A stretch of 42,256 nucleotides of DNA from an uncultured Bacteroidales bacterium (GCA_946412245.1 CAMKGM010000023.1:1-42256), one strand, 5' to 3'. Numbered from the stretch's first letter, positions 24,251 to 33,423 are shown. Notes: a model not told the origin generated them from the sequence alone. Numbers and translations: made by a program.

Positions 24251-26112
24251 CACGATACGGTTACGACGCAGACGTCGGTGTAGGTGTTGGTTCCATCGCT
24301 CACGCTACCAGTAATGATAACGGTGCCGGCAGACTTACCAGTCACAACGCCGTTAGAGACGGTGGCCTTAGTGCTGTCGCTCGAAGTCCAAGTCACCTGT
24401 GCGCCAAGAGGCTTGGTGGTGTAGGACAACTCAACGGTGTCATCTGTTCCGCTGGTGTGGCCAACCGTAGCGGTGGGCTGCACGCGGAAGTCGTAGTCGC
24501 TGGGCTTGGTGATAGCCAACTTCAAGGTGGCGAGGTCGCCATAAGCGAATGCCCATGGGTTGTAGATCGGGAAGATAATCTCTTCCTGAGCGATGAGGAT
24601 GACCTGGTTGGTCAACTTGCTCTCCACATCCTCTGCCCACTCCAACGACAGGTTGGTGTAGTCCACGAGGGCAGCAGCGGCTGCGCTGAAGTCGCCGAGC
24701 AGATACTTGCCAGCAGGAATGCCGTCGTACTCGATGATAGGACGACCAGCGATGTACTTCACGCCGCCGTTGTCCACGATAAGACCCAGGTTGCGGCCCA
24801 GCGTGTCTTTCTCAGCCTCAATCATGTTGACGGTGATGGGATTGAGCACGATGGCGGTGGGCTTGAACTCGGCATAAGTCATCACGGCGAAAGCGGTCTT
24901 GATGGCGTCGAAGCTGTTAGGCTCGTCGATGCTCTGGAAACCGCTGTTCTTGACGTTGAACGTCATGCTCGCCACACCGGTTTCTGTACCGATGAGGGTC
25001 AGAGACGGAATGAGGATTTGACGGTCGTTCATCTTGATGACATCGAAGGTGGCGTTGAGGCCAGTGTTCACGACTGCGTTGGCAAACGTAATCTTCATGC
25101 CGTCGATGATGTCGGGCTGGGGATTGGTGAAAGTCACCACGATGCCCGCATTGGGGTTGTTGCTGCCGTCAAGGGTGAATGCAGCGACAGCATTCACGCT
25201 ACCGGCATTACCGCTCACGACAGACTCGGTGATGATGCTTTCGACGCTCTTCACGCCAGTCTTGTTGACGATACCGTCCAGGTTCTCGCCGTTACCGTCA
25301 CCGAACAAGATGTTCCAGTCCTCTGCGCGGTACACTGCCTCGGGCAGCATGGCGACAATCCACGACTGAATGTAGGCGCGGCTCTTGAGCATGCGCTTAC
25401 TGATGGCAAGGAACGTACCGAGACGCTTAACGGCTACGGTGTTCTCTTTCACCTTGATGTGCGACTGGCTCAGACGGCCATTCTCTGCAACGTAGCGGGC
25501 GTTGCGATCCATGCTCTCAATCTCGGTATAGGCGAGGTTGGGGAAAGCAGGGTCGCCAGTGAGCGAAGTCATCACGTCGCGCATATGCAGCTTCTTGGGA
25601 CCGTACTTGCTCACGACGCGGTTCTGCTGCTGGGTGATGAGGTTCGTGCCCGTGTAGTCGTTGGTCATGCTGTCGGGGGTGATGTCTTTCATCGAGAAAC
25701 CGGTGAACACACCAGTCTTGCGAGTGTGACCCTCAATGAAATCCTTGAACTTCTCGCTTTCGTACATCTCGTTCAGCTTCTCAGCGAAACGGCTGATGCC
25801 ATCAACGGCAGCACTGCCACCACGCTCCTGGGCTTTGGAGATAGCCTCCATCGCAGACTTGAGCATGTTGCGCAACTCCTCGTTGTCCTTTACTACTTGA
25901 GCGAACTTCTCGGCATCGTAGCCCTTCAGCTGCTCGTTGATACTCTCAAACTGAGCCTTCATGTCCTCGGCGGTGATGGCACCCTCCATTGCCTTGTTGA
26001 CAACATCGCACATCGCCCCAAGAATATTCTCCATGAAACTCTTCTGCTCGGCATCCTTGATGTTCTCAAGGTTGTAGCCGAAGTCCGATTTGGTTACCTT
26101 CTTAAAGGCCAT
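24250..26112 (-). CDS. Major capsid protein with C-terminal Ig-like (BIG_2) domain
   Basis: 620 residues, start at 26112 (MAFKKVTKSDFG), because the long upstream extension in frame overlaps the protease gene and is Arg-rich nonsense. The N-terminal helical part (about 1-105) resembles the scaffold-like delta domain. HK97-fold features follow from about 120. The last about 80 residues form a bacterial Ig-like BIG_2 domain with TWTSSDSTKATVSNGVVTG near its end, an add-on likely displayed on the capsid surface. Confidence 0.85.
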   Translation of the reverse strand: MAFKKVTKSDFGYNLENIKDAEQKSFMENILGAMCDVVNKAMEGAITAEDMKAQFESINEQLKGYDAEKFAQVVKDNEELRNMLKSAMEAISKAQERGGSAAVDGISRFAEKLNEMYESEKFKDFIEGHTRKTGVFTGFSMKDITPDSMTNDYTGTNLITQQQNRVVSKYGPKKLHMRDVMTSLTGDPAFPNLAYTEIESMDRNARYVAENGRLSQSHIKVKENTVAVKRLGTFLAISKRMLKSRAYIQSWIVAMLPEAVYRAEDWNILFGDGNGENLDGIVNKTGVKSVESIITESVVSGNAGSVNAVAAFTLDGSNNPNAGIVVTFTNPQPDIIDGMKITFANAVVNTGLNATFDVIKMNDRQILIPSLTLIGTETGVASMTFNVKNSGFQSIDEPNSFDAIKTAFAVMTYAEFKPTAIVLNPITVNMIEAEKDTLGRNLGLIVDNGGVKYIAGRPIIEYDGIPAGKYLLGDFSAAAAALVDYTNLSLEWAEDVESKLTNQVILIAQEEIIFPIYNPWAFAYGDLATLKLAITKPSDYDFRVQPTATVGHTSGTDDTVELSYTTKPLGAQVTWTSSDSTKATVSNGVVTGKSAGTVIITGSVSDGTNTYTDVCVVTVS

Positions 26113-26131
26113 AAAATTAAAATTTAAGTGG

Positions 26132-27184
26132 TTAATGTTTCTCGATAGCAGCGTTGAGGCTTCCGAAGAAAGTGCCATCGGCGGCTTTCTCCTTCTGCTC
26201 CTCGTCCTCGTCACGAGTGTCTTCTGACGGCTCGTCCTCGGTCTTCTCGGCAACAGAAGTTTCCTGCCCAAGCGTGATACTCGAACTATATACTCTCGAA
26301 TAGCAGTGCGGACAATAGGCATACTCGGCGAGGTCAGCCAGCGACTTCTGCACAAGTTCTGCATCAATCTTGCCTTCACACTTGCTCAATACAGGCGAGA
26401 GGATGGCAAGCACTGCGGCGCGGATTTCGGGCTTCAGCTTGCTCATCTCCTCGCGGACGATACCCTCGGTAAGCCAACGTAGGTAACTGTTGGCGGCATC
26501 CAGCACTTGCTGGTCGAAGGTGTGCCGTTCGGCTTCGTCCCACACAAACTCTTGCCCACAATGGGGGCAAGTCACTACGACTGCGCCCTCAAGCGCTTTG
26601 TTCAGCATGTCAAGTCTCATCTCGTATTGCTTTAGACGTTCGTCCGTGTAGCGCATCTGCAAAGCGCGGCGGATGAACTCGATGTTTTCCCGAACTGTCG
26701 CCGGATCATCGTTCTTAATCCCTACGAGGAACGTCTGCGGGTTGCTGCCCCATGAGGTCAGCGTCGAGTATTCCCACATCTTCCACTCGAGAACCTTTCG
26801 CTTGTCTTCGGGGTCGCGCTTGATGGCCTGAACACCTATCGAGTGCTCCAGCGTGCGACCGGCGGCGGCATACAGCTTGTAGTCTTCCAGTGTGTCGCGC
26901 CCAATCTGCTTGGCGAGGTTGAGCTGACCCACCATGACGAGGTTCCCGTCCTTCTCCTCGCCACTCAAGGGCACACCGAGCAACTGTGTCGTGTCGTGGT
27001 TCAAGAACCACTTCATGCGTGCGATGTTCTCCTTGAGCGTCTTGTTGAACGAGCCCGGCATTGAGATGTCATTCTGGGAGTCAACAATGCCGATGCCGTT
27101 GACGGCCACCGTGACGATGCCTTTCGCCTCGTCCAAATCATTCGCCTTCGTCTTGTACAGAAGGCGTTGATAAATCTCCTTCAT
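26132..27184 (-). CDS. Prohead protease (HK97/U35 type) with CxxC extension
   Basis: 350 residues. The protease domain (about 1-165) has the expected H63 (FLNHD) and S115 (EHSIG) of the S78/U35 family, which matures the procapsid by cutting the major capsid protein. The C-terminal half (about 165-350) is an acidic helical region with two CPHC pairs, about 85 residues apart, a possible metal site. It could work as a fused scaffold. It overlaps the end of the portal gene by 47 nt in another frame. Confidence 0.85.
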   Translation of the reverse strand: MKEIYQRLLYKTKANDLDEAKGIVTVAVNGIGIVDSQNDISMPGSFNKTLKENIARMKWFLNHDTTQLLGVPLSGEEKDGNLVMVGQLNLAKQIGRDTLEDYKLYAAAGRTLEHSIGVQAIKRDPEDKRKVLEWKMWEYSTLTSWGSNPQTFLVGIKNDDPATVRENIEFIRRALQMRYTDERLKQYEMRLDMLNKALEGAVVVTCPHCGQEFVWDEAERHTFDQQVLDAANSYLRWLTEGIVREEMSKLKPEIRAAVLAILSPVLSKCEGKIDAELVQKSLADLAEYAYCPHCYSRVYSSSITLGQETSVAEKTEDEPSEDTRDEDEEQKEKAADGTFFGSLNAAIEKH

Positions 27185-28553
27185 CTTCTTGTTGGGGTTT
27201 GGGGTTGGTAAATAATTTCACTCTCTCTATGTCTTCGGGCGTCATCTCACTCACGAGTTTGTCGTAGAGTGGGTCTTCCACCCGTTCATATCCTTGTTGA
27301 GCCCGCCAGTCGTTGAGCGTGATCAACGCACTCTCGAACTCAATCTTACAGCGGTCGCTGATGAAGCGGTTCACTTCCTGTTCCTCTTTCTTGCCAGTTT
27401 GCAGGCAGTCCACATCGCTGAAATCAGCGTCAATGTACAAGCCGTCTTGGTCAAGACCGAGGAAATGGGTAAACTCCTGACAGAACCGCTGGACCAGCGG
27501 AATGATAACCGACGAGTACACCGCTTTCTCAGCGTTCGCCTGGTTAGCATACGTTGACTGGTCTTTGCGAGGGATCAACACGGGCGGAATGCCGTATATG
27601 CCGGCGATTATCACCGCGTCGGCAAGCGTTTCATCGAACGGCTGGAGGTCGGTAATCGAAAGGTTGGTGCGGATGAACGACATCTTCACGTCACTGATGC
27701 CGTAAGGGTACTTGCCCTCGCCGAAACCGTACATCTTGTCGGCCTCTTCGAGTACCTGTTTCTTCTCTTCCTTTGTCAAGGCACGAGAACCCATATCGTC
27801 GCTCATCTCACTCACCAGCCAACCGAGACCGCCCTGCTTGACGTAGATGACGTTCCTCGCCTCATACACGGCGATGAGGTTGCTGATTGCTTTAAGCACT
27901 GCCATGAGGCGGCTCTTGGCTTTCAGCGGGTCGCCGTTGTAGAACCCGAACGTGTCGTCCACATCGTGGAACACGCACTGAGGAGCGATAGGACGGTGAA
28001 CGAATGTGCCGTAGTCGTGATAGTAGGCTTTAACCACGTCCTCGATGTCACTCACCCCGTAGATGTCGCCCATGGGCTGCTTGTACTCAATGGAGACGTA
28101 GGGGGCTTCCAGTGTGACGTAGCGGTCACACCACTTGTAGATTGTCTTCGCCCCTGCAAAGGCATCGCTCATGGCAGCCTTGATGTAGGAATTGCCGGTG
28201 ACGAGCTTGTATGCAAAGTGCTTCCAAAGGGTACGGTACCACGACTCAAAGGCATTTGGTCTCACCAGCAAGTTGTTTGCGAAGTCATTGTCCCAGACAA
28301 CAGTGTCGTCCTTGAACTTCTTCAGCAGATACCTCGCGCCTGCGGCTCGGCTGGCGATGTAGTTCACCGGCCATGCCACTTCGGGGATGGTGTTGAACAG
28401 CGTCACCCAGTTGGCGTTTGCCACATAAGGCATGGCAATCTCGTGCATCAGCCGCAACCTGCGTTGTGCAATGTCGCTGCTGCTCTCGGACTGCCCGCCG
28501 TCTACCGGGGTGGCGCTCTTGGTGATGAAACCTAATGTCTTTAGAATGCCCAT
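27138..28553 (-). CDS. Portal protein
   Basis: 471 residues from ATG 28553 (MGILKTLGF). An in-frame TTG at 28574 gives a longer form, but it lies upstream of the transcription start predicted from the late promoter, so the ATG is preferred. Portal proteins form the dodecameric DNA gate at the capsid vertex. The order terminase-portal-protease-capsid and the segment DTLADAVIIAGIYGIPPVLI support the call. The C-terminus is acidic and low complexity, as usual in portal tails. Confidence 0.85.
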   Translation of the reverse strand: MGILKTLGFITKSATPVDGGQSESSSDIAQRRLRLMHEIAMPYVANANWVTLFNTIPEVAWPVNYIASRAAGARYLLKKFKDDTVVWDNDFANNLLVRPNAFESWYRTLWKHFAYKLVTGNSYIKAAMSDAFAGAKTIYKWCDRYVTLEAPYVSIEYKQPMGDIYGVSDIEDVVKAYYHDYGTFVHRPIAPQCVFHDVDDTFGFYNGDPLKAKSRLMAVLKAISNLIAVYEARNVIYVKQGGLGWLVSEMSDDMGSRALTKEEKKQVLEEADKMYGFGEGKYPYGISDVKMSFIRTNLSITDLQPFDETLADAVIIAGIYGIPPVLIPRKDQSTYANQANAEKAVYSSVIIPLVQRFCQEFTHFLGLDQDGLYIDADFSDVDCLQTGKKEEQEVNRFISDRCKIEFESALITLNDWRAQQGYERVEDPLYDKLVSEMTPEDIERVKLFTNPKPQQEDEGDLSTPSVQDEGE

Positions 28554-28576
28554 GCGCTTTTTCGTGTTGAACAAGG

Positions 28577-28634
28577 CAAAGGTAAAGACGAAAAAGGTCG
28601 GTTTCGCAGAACGTGAAATTCTTGAAAACCGACC
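28577..28634 (-). promoter_or_regulatory. Late promoter of the head operon (P-head)
   Basis: Minus-strand -7 box TACCTTTG at 28577-28584 and TTCAAGAATT at 28617-28626, with exactly 32 bp between. The element lies within a 9-bp perfect inverted repeat, GGTCGGTTT (28596-28604) and AAACCGACC (28626-28634). On the minus strand this is followed by TTTTT and should terminate the upstream gene. Confidence 0.7.
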
Positions 28635-28726
28635 AACGAACAGAAAGGGGGCGTAAAATAATGGTTTGTTTGCTTAAAGGGTTGAAATATAGCGTAATAA
28701 ATAAATTTGCTCTCGTAGAGAAATAA

Positions 28727-29317
28727 TTACACTCGTGAACTGAGGTAGTAGTTCGTCTTGCCGACGATTGAGAATGCGCCAGTGGTGGCAGGGAGTATGC
28801 ACTTGTACTGCTTCTTCCAAATGTACTTGGAGCGGATATTGCGAGTGCAGACTGCAACGCGGAGGCGAGTGTCATAGTAGAGGAACGTCATTCTCTCCCA
28901 TGCACCCCGATTCGTTGAGTGCTTCACCACCACCTCATCGCCGTAGCGAATGAAGATGCCCTCGCGCTTGATGGCATATTGCTTGAATTGTTCCCAAAAG
29001 CGCTTCTCGTCGAATTGCTCGGTGAGTTCTGCTTCCAAATCGGTCTCGTCATCGTAGTACCAAATGTCCTCAATCTCGATGTCGGTGAGGTCGCCGACCT
29101 CAAGGTCATAGATGTACTCGGTTCCGAAGGCGTGGTCGAAGCTGTTGTCCACGACATTCACCTCGAAGGTGGCGCTCACATGGACGGTGAAGTTGCCAAT
29201 CTCAATCTCCATTGAGCAGCTTGTGTCGTCCTCGCTCTCGGGGTTGAACTCATGGTTCATAATCTCTTCGTAGAGGTTCTCGTAGAAGTCGTGCGGAAAT
29301 CTGATGTTCGTTTCCAT
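28727..29317 (-). CDS. Acidic protein of unknown function between terminase and portal
   Basis: 196 residues, strongly acidic in the first 115 (runs such as DDETDLEAEL) with a basic C-terminal part. It is a singleton: own class II promoter upstream, terminator downstream, and the repeated leader element 11 nt before its ATG. It interrupts the terminase-portal-capsid order, like a 'moron' gene. The N-terminal FPHDFYENLYEEIMNHEF resembles uncharacterised Bacteroidales proteins. A function in the phage-host interaction is possible but unproven. Confidence 0.6.
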   Translation of the reverse strand: METNIRFPHDFYENLYEEIMNHEFNPESEDDTSCSMEIEIGNFTVHVSATFEVNVVDNSFDHAFGTEYIYDLEVGDLTDIEIEDIWYYDDETDLEAELTEQFDEKRFWEQFKQYAIKREGIFIRYGDEVVVKHSTNRGAWERMTFLYYDTRLRVAVCTRNIRSKYIWKKQYKCILPATTGAFSIVGKTNYYLSSRV

Positions 29318-29328
29318 ATCGCAGATGC

Positions 29329-29344
29329 ATTAAATGTTTGACTT
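29329..29344 (-). promoter_or_regulatory. Repeated leader element, copy B
   Basis: Minus strand AAGTCAAACATTTAAT ending 11 nt before the ATG at 29317; identical to the copy at 14823-14838. Confidence 0.6.
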
Positions 29345-29366
29345 ATAGTGTTTTAATTTATATATG

Positions 29367-29422
29367 CAAAAGTAGTACCAAAAGAACAAAGTCGGTTCAT
29401 TTTCTCGCCGTTTTTTAACGCC
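29367..29422 (-). promoter_or_regulatory. Promoter of gene 28727-29317 (class II)
   Basis: -7 box TACTTTTG at 29367-29374, a GGTAC just upstream, then GAACCG and the CGG-N12-CCG dyad, all aligned with the promoter at 14870. The two unlinked genes therefore appear to be co-regulated. Confidence 0.6.
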
Positions 29423-29457
29423 TTAACCTTTGCTAACTCATTGAAAATCATCCGTGC

Positions 29458-31470
29458 TTACACACCACGAATGATGATGCGAGCCAAACCCGAAAGCACC
29501 GCCGAGGCTGCCATTTGCTCTGCCGGCGACTGTTCGTTGTAGTCAAGCACGTCGCCCATGAACGCGGCATACTCAGGCTCACTCATCTTCTCGGGGTCGA
29601 GGTGGACATGGGCACGCACCCAGTCGCTCATCGCCGAGATACGCACGCGGTGGTCGCTGCCGAGTTTCAGCACATTCACCTGTGGCAGGTCCTTGCGCAG
29701 GTCGCGCACCATCGGGAAGTAGGCTTGCTGGCACTCCACGACATACATCGTGGCGGTGAACGAGCGTATCCACCCCGCCATTTCGTCGTTGCCCTTTACA
29801 GGACGCAGGCGCACATCAGTGAGGTGCCATCGGTCGGCGATACGGGCTAGACGAGCAAGGGCGAAACGGCCACCGAACGACGGCAGCACATACACGATTG
29901 CCTGCTCGTAGTCGTACTCGGTGGCAGGGTTAAAGAACTTGAACTCGCCCTCGCTGTAGATTGACCGCTTGCGCCCCATGCTGAACTCCGTGTACTGGGC
30001 ACGCAACAAGTCGTGCACGGCGTAACGCAGCGTATCGCTGACATGACCATGCGCCTCATACTTCTGCTTGGTCACTGGGTTGGTCACTTTCTGCTTGGCG
30101 ATTGCGCCGTTCTCGTCCTTCTGCACAGCCTGGTAGTCGTCAATAGACGTGGTGCAGTCGTTGTCTATGCGGATAGCCACACCCGGCACACGACCATCCC
30201 ACACGGCATTGATGAACTCGCCAGTAGTTGCCACGGCAGGGTTCTTGTTTCCGATACAGTCCTCCACTTCAAAGCCCTCATGCTCCAATTCGTCAATGAC
30301 GAGGTCGAAGAACGAGCGGTTGTTCTCATCAATGGTGTTCGCCGCCTTGCCTGACGCGTCGCCATGCAGATAGACCTTGCCAGTGTAGTTGTATTCCCGA
30401 AGTTTCGCGGCTATCACCTTTGCGGCCTTGCGTGCCGAGTTGTTCGGGCTCTCTATCGGCAGCTCATCAAACTGCGTAACTTGCTGAACATCGTCGGGCT
30501 TATACTCTTTTTGGAAGAACGTGGCGGTGACATACGGCAGCACGTTGGAGTCCATGCCGATGTGAATGGGCAATTCGGGGTTGAATGGAAACTTGCCACA
30601 CACCACACCACGGTTGAACGAGGGGAAGAACTCCGCTCCTGTGCGGATGTGCCCCCACTCACCGAGCGCATAGACCTGGAAGTAGTCGGGGTCGTTGATG
30701 CGGTCACGCTCGAAGTTGGCGATAGCCTGGTAATCGTAGTAGCCGTACTTCCCATCAGGGCTACCCACTACCCAAAAGTTGTTCAAGTAGGTGGAATGGA
30801 TGATGACGGTGTCGGGGGCGTGTTCCTCGAACTCTCCCGTGCGGTGGTTGAGTATCATCTTCGGAGAGTTCATCAGCACGGCCTTCACCCTGCACAGCTC
30901 AGGCGGCAGCTTCTCGCCGCCGATGGTCAGTTCCATGGGCACCTCGTGCCACTCCTCAAGGTCGAACCACTTCTTCTTGATCCAGTGCTCCTCACTGATG
31001 GGGTTGAAGGCTGCGAGTATCTGCTGGCCTTCCATACCACGCAGACGGAGGCGTATCTGCTTGAGGTCGCTTTCCTCATACTCGGACAGCTCGTCGAGGA
31101 AGACACGCTTGTACTGGGAAATACCCTTGATTTTCTCGCTGTCGTCAAGACCGGTGAAGTCAATCTTCGCCCCGTTGTCGAACATGATGGAGTTCTGCTT
31201 GAAGCGGCAATGCTCCGCCAGGCCTTCGATGCCGTTGATGGCGGTCTTGAAGTCGGTGTAGATGGTTTTCTCTATGGATGCGCCCACCTTACGCATGACA
31301 AGCTGGTTTGTGCCCTCCCAATAGGTGAGTATCGACAGGAACTGGGCCACCGAGTAGGACTTCGACGATGACGAGCCACCCATGAGCACGATGTTACGCA
31401 CGCTCGGGTCGAGTGTGTAACGCCATACCCAAAAGGCATTCGGTGAAAACAGTTCTCTTTCGATGATCAT
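29458..31470 (-). CDS. terL: Terminase large subunit
   Basis: 670 residues. Walker A at about 31-38 (GGSSSSKS, K37) and Walker B at 123-127 (VFLDE) form the ATPase; the nuclease half has three spaced aspartates in the HIGMDSN, YLHGDAS and HVSDTLRY segments. It packages and cuts the phage DNA. The last about 170 residues are a C-terminal extension beyond the usual nuclease domain, of unknown role. The start ATG overlaps the small-subunit stop. Confidence 0.92.
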   Translation of the reverse strand: MIIERELFSPNAFWVWRYTLDPSVRNIVLMGGSSSSKSYSVAQFLSILTYWEGTNQLVMRKVGASIEKTIYTDFKTAINGIEGLAEHCRFKQNSIMFDNGAKIDFTGLDDSEKIKGISQYKRVFLDELSEYEESDLKQIRLRLRGMEGQQILAAFNPISEEHWIKKKWFDLEEWHEVPMELTIGGEKLPPELCRVKAVLMNSPKMILNHRTGEFEEHAPDTVIIHSTYLNNFWVVGSPDGKYGYYDYQAIANFERDRINDPDYFQVYALGEWGHIRTGAEFFPSFNRGVVCGKFPFNPELPIHIGMDSNVLPYVTATFFQKEYKPDDVQQVTQFDELPIESPNNSARKAAKVIAAKLREYNYTGKVYLHGDASGKAANTIDENNRSFFDLVIDELEHEGFEVEDCIGNKNPAVATTGEFINAVWDGRVPGVAIRIDNDCTTSIDDYQAVQKDENGAIAKQKVTNPVTKQKYEAHGHVSDTLRYAVHDLLRAQYTEFSMGRKRSIYSEGEFKFFNPATEYDYEQAIVYVLPSFGGRFALARLARIADRWHLTDVRLRPVKGNDEMAGWIRSFTATMYVVECQQAYFPMVRDLRKDLPQVNVLKLGSDHRVRISAMSDWVRAHVHLDPEKMSEPEYAAFMGDVLDYNEQSPAEQMAASAVLSGLARIIIRGV

Positions 31471-31991
31471 CAGTCTTTCTTCTTTGGAGCGAGCAATAAC
31501 TCTCCTTTTCCTGTCAAATTTACCGTTGTCGGAGCTTCCCAGCCATTCATTTTGGCCAGCAGTGCAGCCGCCTCGGTTTTGCCATTAAACTCGTAGGTTA
31601 TCTCGCCTAACTTGTTCTTGATTTTCTTGAGAGCCTTACGCATCCGTGTCGGCATCTGATTGGGCGATTTGAGCCTGACTTTGCCAGTTTCCTCGTCAAC
31701 ATAATACATCTCGGCTGGGTCAAGGTCAACGATGCACATTAGCACCTCTTCAACCCTTTTCCTGTCAACTTTTGTTTCCTCGGCACGCTTGGCCATAATC
31801 TCGTTTACCCTTACCGTAATCTTACCGTTTTTTAGCAATTCGCTTGCTTTAACATTTACCACGGATGGTTTCATGTTGGCACAGTTGTATGAAAGGCGAT
31901 AGGCCTCACTTGCGTTGCCTATATCAACGTAATGCTGGCAGAACATCTCTTGTTTTGGTGTCAGTCTGTCTTTGTTGTTGTCTTGTGCCAT
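31470..31991 (-). CDS. terS: Terminase small subunit
   Basis: 173 residues from ATG 31991 (MAQDNNKDRLTPKQEMF), the typical TPKQ..F..Y opening of Terminase_2 proteins. A longer frame to 32054 exists but its extra part is not family-like. It has a DNA-binding N-terminal HTH (NASEAYRLSYNCAN) and a helical oligomerisation region. Recognises the packaging start site. Confidence 0.85.
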   Translation of the reverse strand: MAQDNNKDRLTPKQEMFCQHYVDIGNASEAYRLSYNCANMKPSVVNVKASELLKNGKITVRVNEIMAKRAEETKVDRKRVEEVLMCIVDLDPAEMYYVDEETGKVRLKSPNQMPTRMRKALKKIKNKLGEITYEFNGKTEAAALLAKMNGWEAPTTVNLTGKGELLLAPKKKD

Positions 31992-32063
31992 GTCGTTGAA
32001 AATTAAAGACCGCCGGGCCCACGATGTCACGCAGGACACCGGCAGTCGAGTCAAACATCTATT

Positions 32064-32837
32064 TCATCTCCGCAGAGATGGTTCCGAAAACACCTGTGAC
32101 AAGCCTTGCTCGATGTTTCGGTACGGCAAAGGTACGGTGAAAATCGTCTCGTTTACCGATTGCTCGAAATTGTCGAGGGGCCGCAACTCGTCCGTGTAGT
32201 CAAGGTTGAGGGGCTTGTACTTGGCCACCTCGTCGCAAAACTCACGCACCGTGTTGCCCACAGGGTTCACCGCATTCACCAGTTGTCGGTTGCTGGCGTA
32301 GGCGTAGATGAGTGCTTCCACCGCGTCACCGATGTAGGTGAAATGGCGCACGTTGCGTCCGTCATTGTAGATTGTGCAGGTCTCCTCGTTAAGCAAATTG
32401 AACAGCAGAGTTCCCTCTCGGGGTGAGGGGCCATACACATTGTGCAAGCGGACACCAGTCGCTCTCGGGCAGTAGGCTTTCGCGAACTGCTCGTTAAAAT
32501 GCTTCGTCATGCCGTACATCGAGGTCGTGTTGCAGGCGTTCGCCGTGCTGCTGGACGCATAGACCAGCTTCACTCCGTAGCGGCGGCAAGCGGTGGCCAC
32601 CACCATGAACGCATGCACGTTCTCCCTTTCGATGTCGTCGAGGCGGTCGTTGAACACGCTCGTCTCGGCTGCAAGATGAAACACCACGTCAATGCCGCCG
32701 TTGGCAAGCAGAGGCTCGATGCGGGCGGCGTCACCGCCAATCTTCGTGTCGATGTGGATGACGTCGAAGTGCGGTGCAAGTCTTCGGCAGAGGGCCTTAC
32801 CAATGAAGCCCTCGCTGCCGGTAACGATTGCTCTCAA
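32064..32837 (-). CDS. NAD-dependent epimerase/dehydratase (extended SDR)
   Basis: 257 residues. Nucleotide-binding GxxGxxG at 7-13 (GSEGFIG), an active-site region with SSST (96-99) and the catalytic YxxxK (Y108, K112). The overall layout is that of NDP-sugar epimerases/dehydratases. The only plausible start is TTG at 32837, because the frame is closed by a stop 30 bp upstream and the binding motif begins at residue 7; a weak start codon could keep expression low. In a phage it could make a sugar for the adjacent glycosyltransferase or alter host surface polysaccharide. Substrate not predictable. Confidence 0.8.
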   Translation of the reverse strand: MRAIVTGSEGFIGKALCRRLAPHFDVIHIDTKIGGDAARIEPLLANGGIDVVFHLAAETSVFNDRLDDIERENVHAFMVVATACRRYGVKLVYASSSTANACNTTSMYGMTKHFNEQFAKAYCPRATGVRLHNVYGPSPREGTLLFNLLNEETCTIYNDGRNVRHFTYIGDAVEALIYAYASNRQLVNAVNPVGNTVREFCDEVAKYKPLNLDYTDELRPLDNFEQSVNETIFTVPLPYRNIEQGLSQVFSEPSLRR

Positions 32838-32871
32838 TAAGTTGGGTGTGCTGTTGGTCTAACTGGTTAAA

Positions 32872-33423
32872 CTACGGCACAAGGTTATCGAATAGACCGG
32901 GCAGCCTCGGCGTGAGGGCTTCGTGCTCCTCATGGAAGAACTGCTCTTTGGTCTTGCCCATTTTCTTTCCCTTGCGAGTATGCACGTCAAACGTGTACTC
33001 CGGCACATCAATCGGTTCGCGCCTGGCATCGTCCAACGCTTCGAGCACCCGCTGGTCGGTGAGGGCGAGTTTGTCCACCGCAAGGTTGTTGAGGTGGTCT
33101 GCGTCCCTCGACTTGTAGCACTCGCAAAGCAGGATGATCGCCTTGCCGATGAAGATGCGTCCTTTCGGCTCCTTCGCTCCTCGGTTCACCAGCTCGTAGC
33201 CGTTGTGCAGCGCGTCAATCTCGTGGGTGATGAGTCCCCAGCAGTCCTCGGCGCTTATCGTGTAGAGCCTTTTCCACACATAGTTGCCGTAGCCTGACTG
33301 CCAGAGCTCGACCCCGAAGAACGCAGCCACCACCACGTCATTGCGTCGGATGCTCTTCTGCAATGCGCTGGCACATTCAAGGAAGTCATATCCGTTTTTG
33401 GTTTTCAGTACGAAATGTCCCAT
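32872..33423 (-). CDS. MgsA/RarA C-terminal-like domain protein
   Basis: 183 residues. The segment ASALQKSIRRNDVVVAAFFG followed by YTISAEDCWGLI matches the helical C-terminal (oligomerisation, clamp-loader-like) domain of MgsA/RarA AAA+ proteins, but there is no AAA+ ATPase domain. C-terminal part is basic (RKGKKMGKTKEQ). A stand-alone collar domain may bind host replication proteins. Its role is unknown. The weak -7 box TAACTTTA at 33434-33441 is close to its start. Confidence 0.6.
   Translation of the reverse strand: MGHFVLKTKNGYDFLECASALQKSIRRNDVVVAAFFGVELWQSGYGNYVWKRLYTISAEDCWGLITHEIDALHNGYELVNRGAKEPKGRIFIGKAIILLCECYKSRDADHLNNLAVDKLALTDQRVLEALDDARREPIDVPEYTFDVHTRKGKKMGKTKEQFFHEEHEALTPRLPGLFDNLVP

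Noticed and set aside
24223-26127. Long plus-strand open frame
   Set aside because: Fully antisense to the capsid gene with no family-like content; a codon-usage shadow. The same holds for 30364-31371 (terminase) and 34259-35125 (ParB-like).
28554-28574. Portal start at TTG 28574
   Set aside because: Lies upstream of the transcription start predicted from the late promoter; ATG 28553 is preferred.
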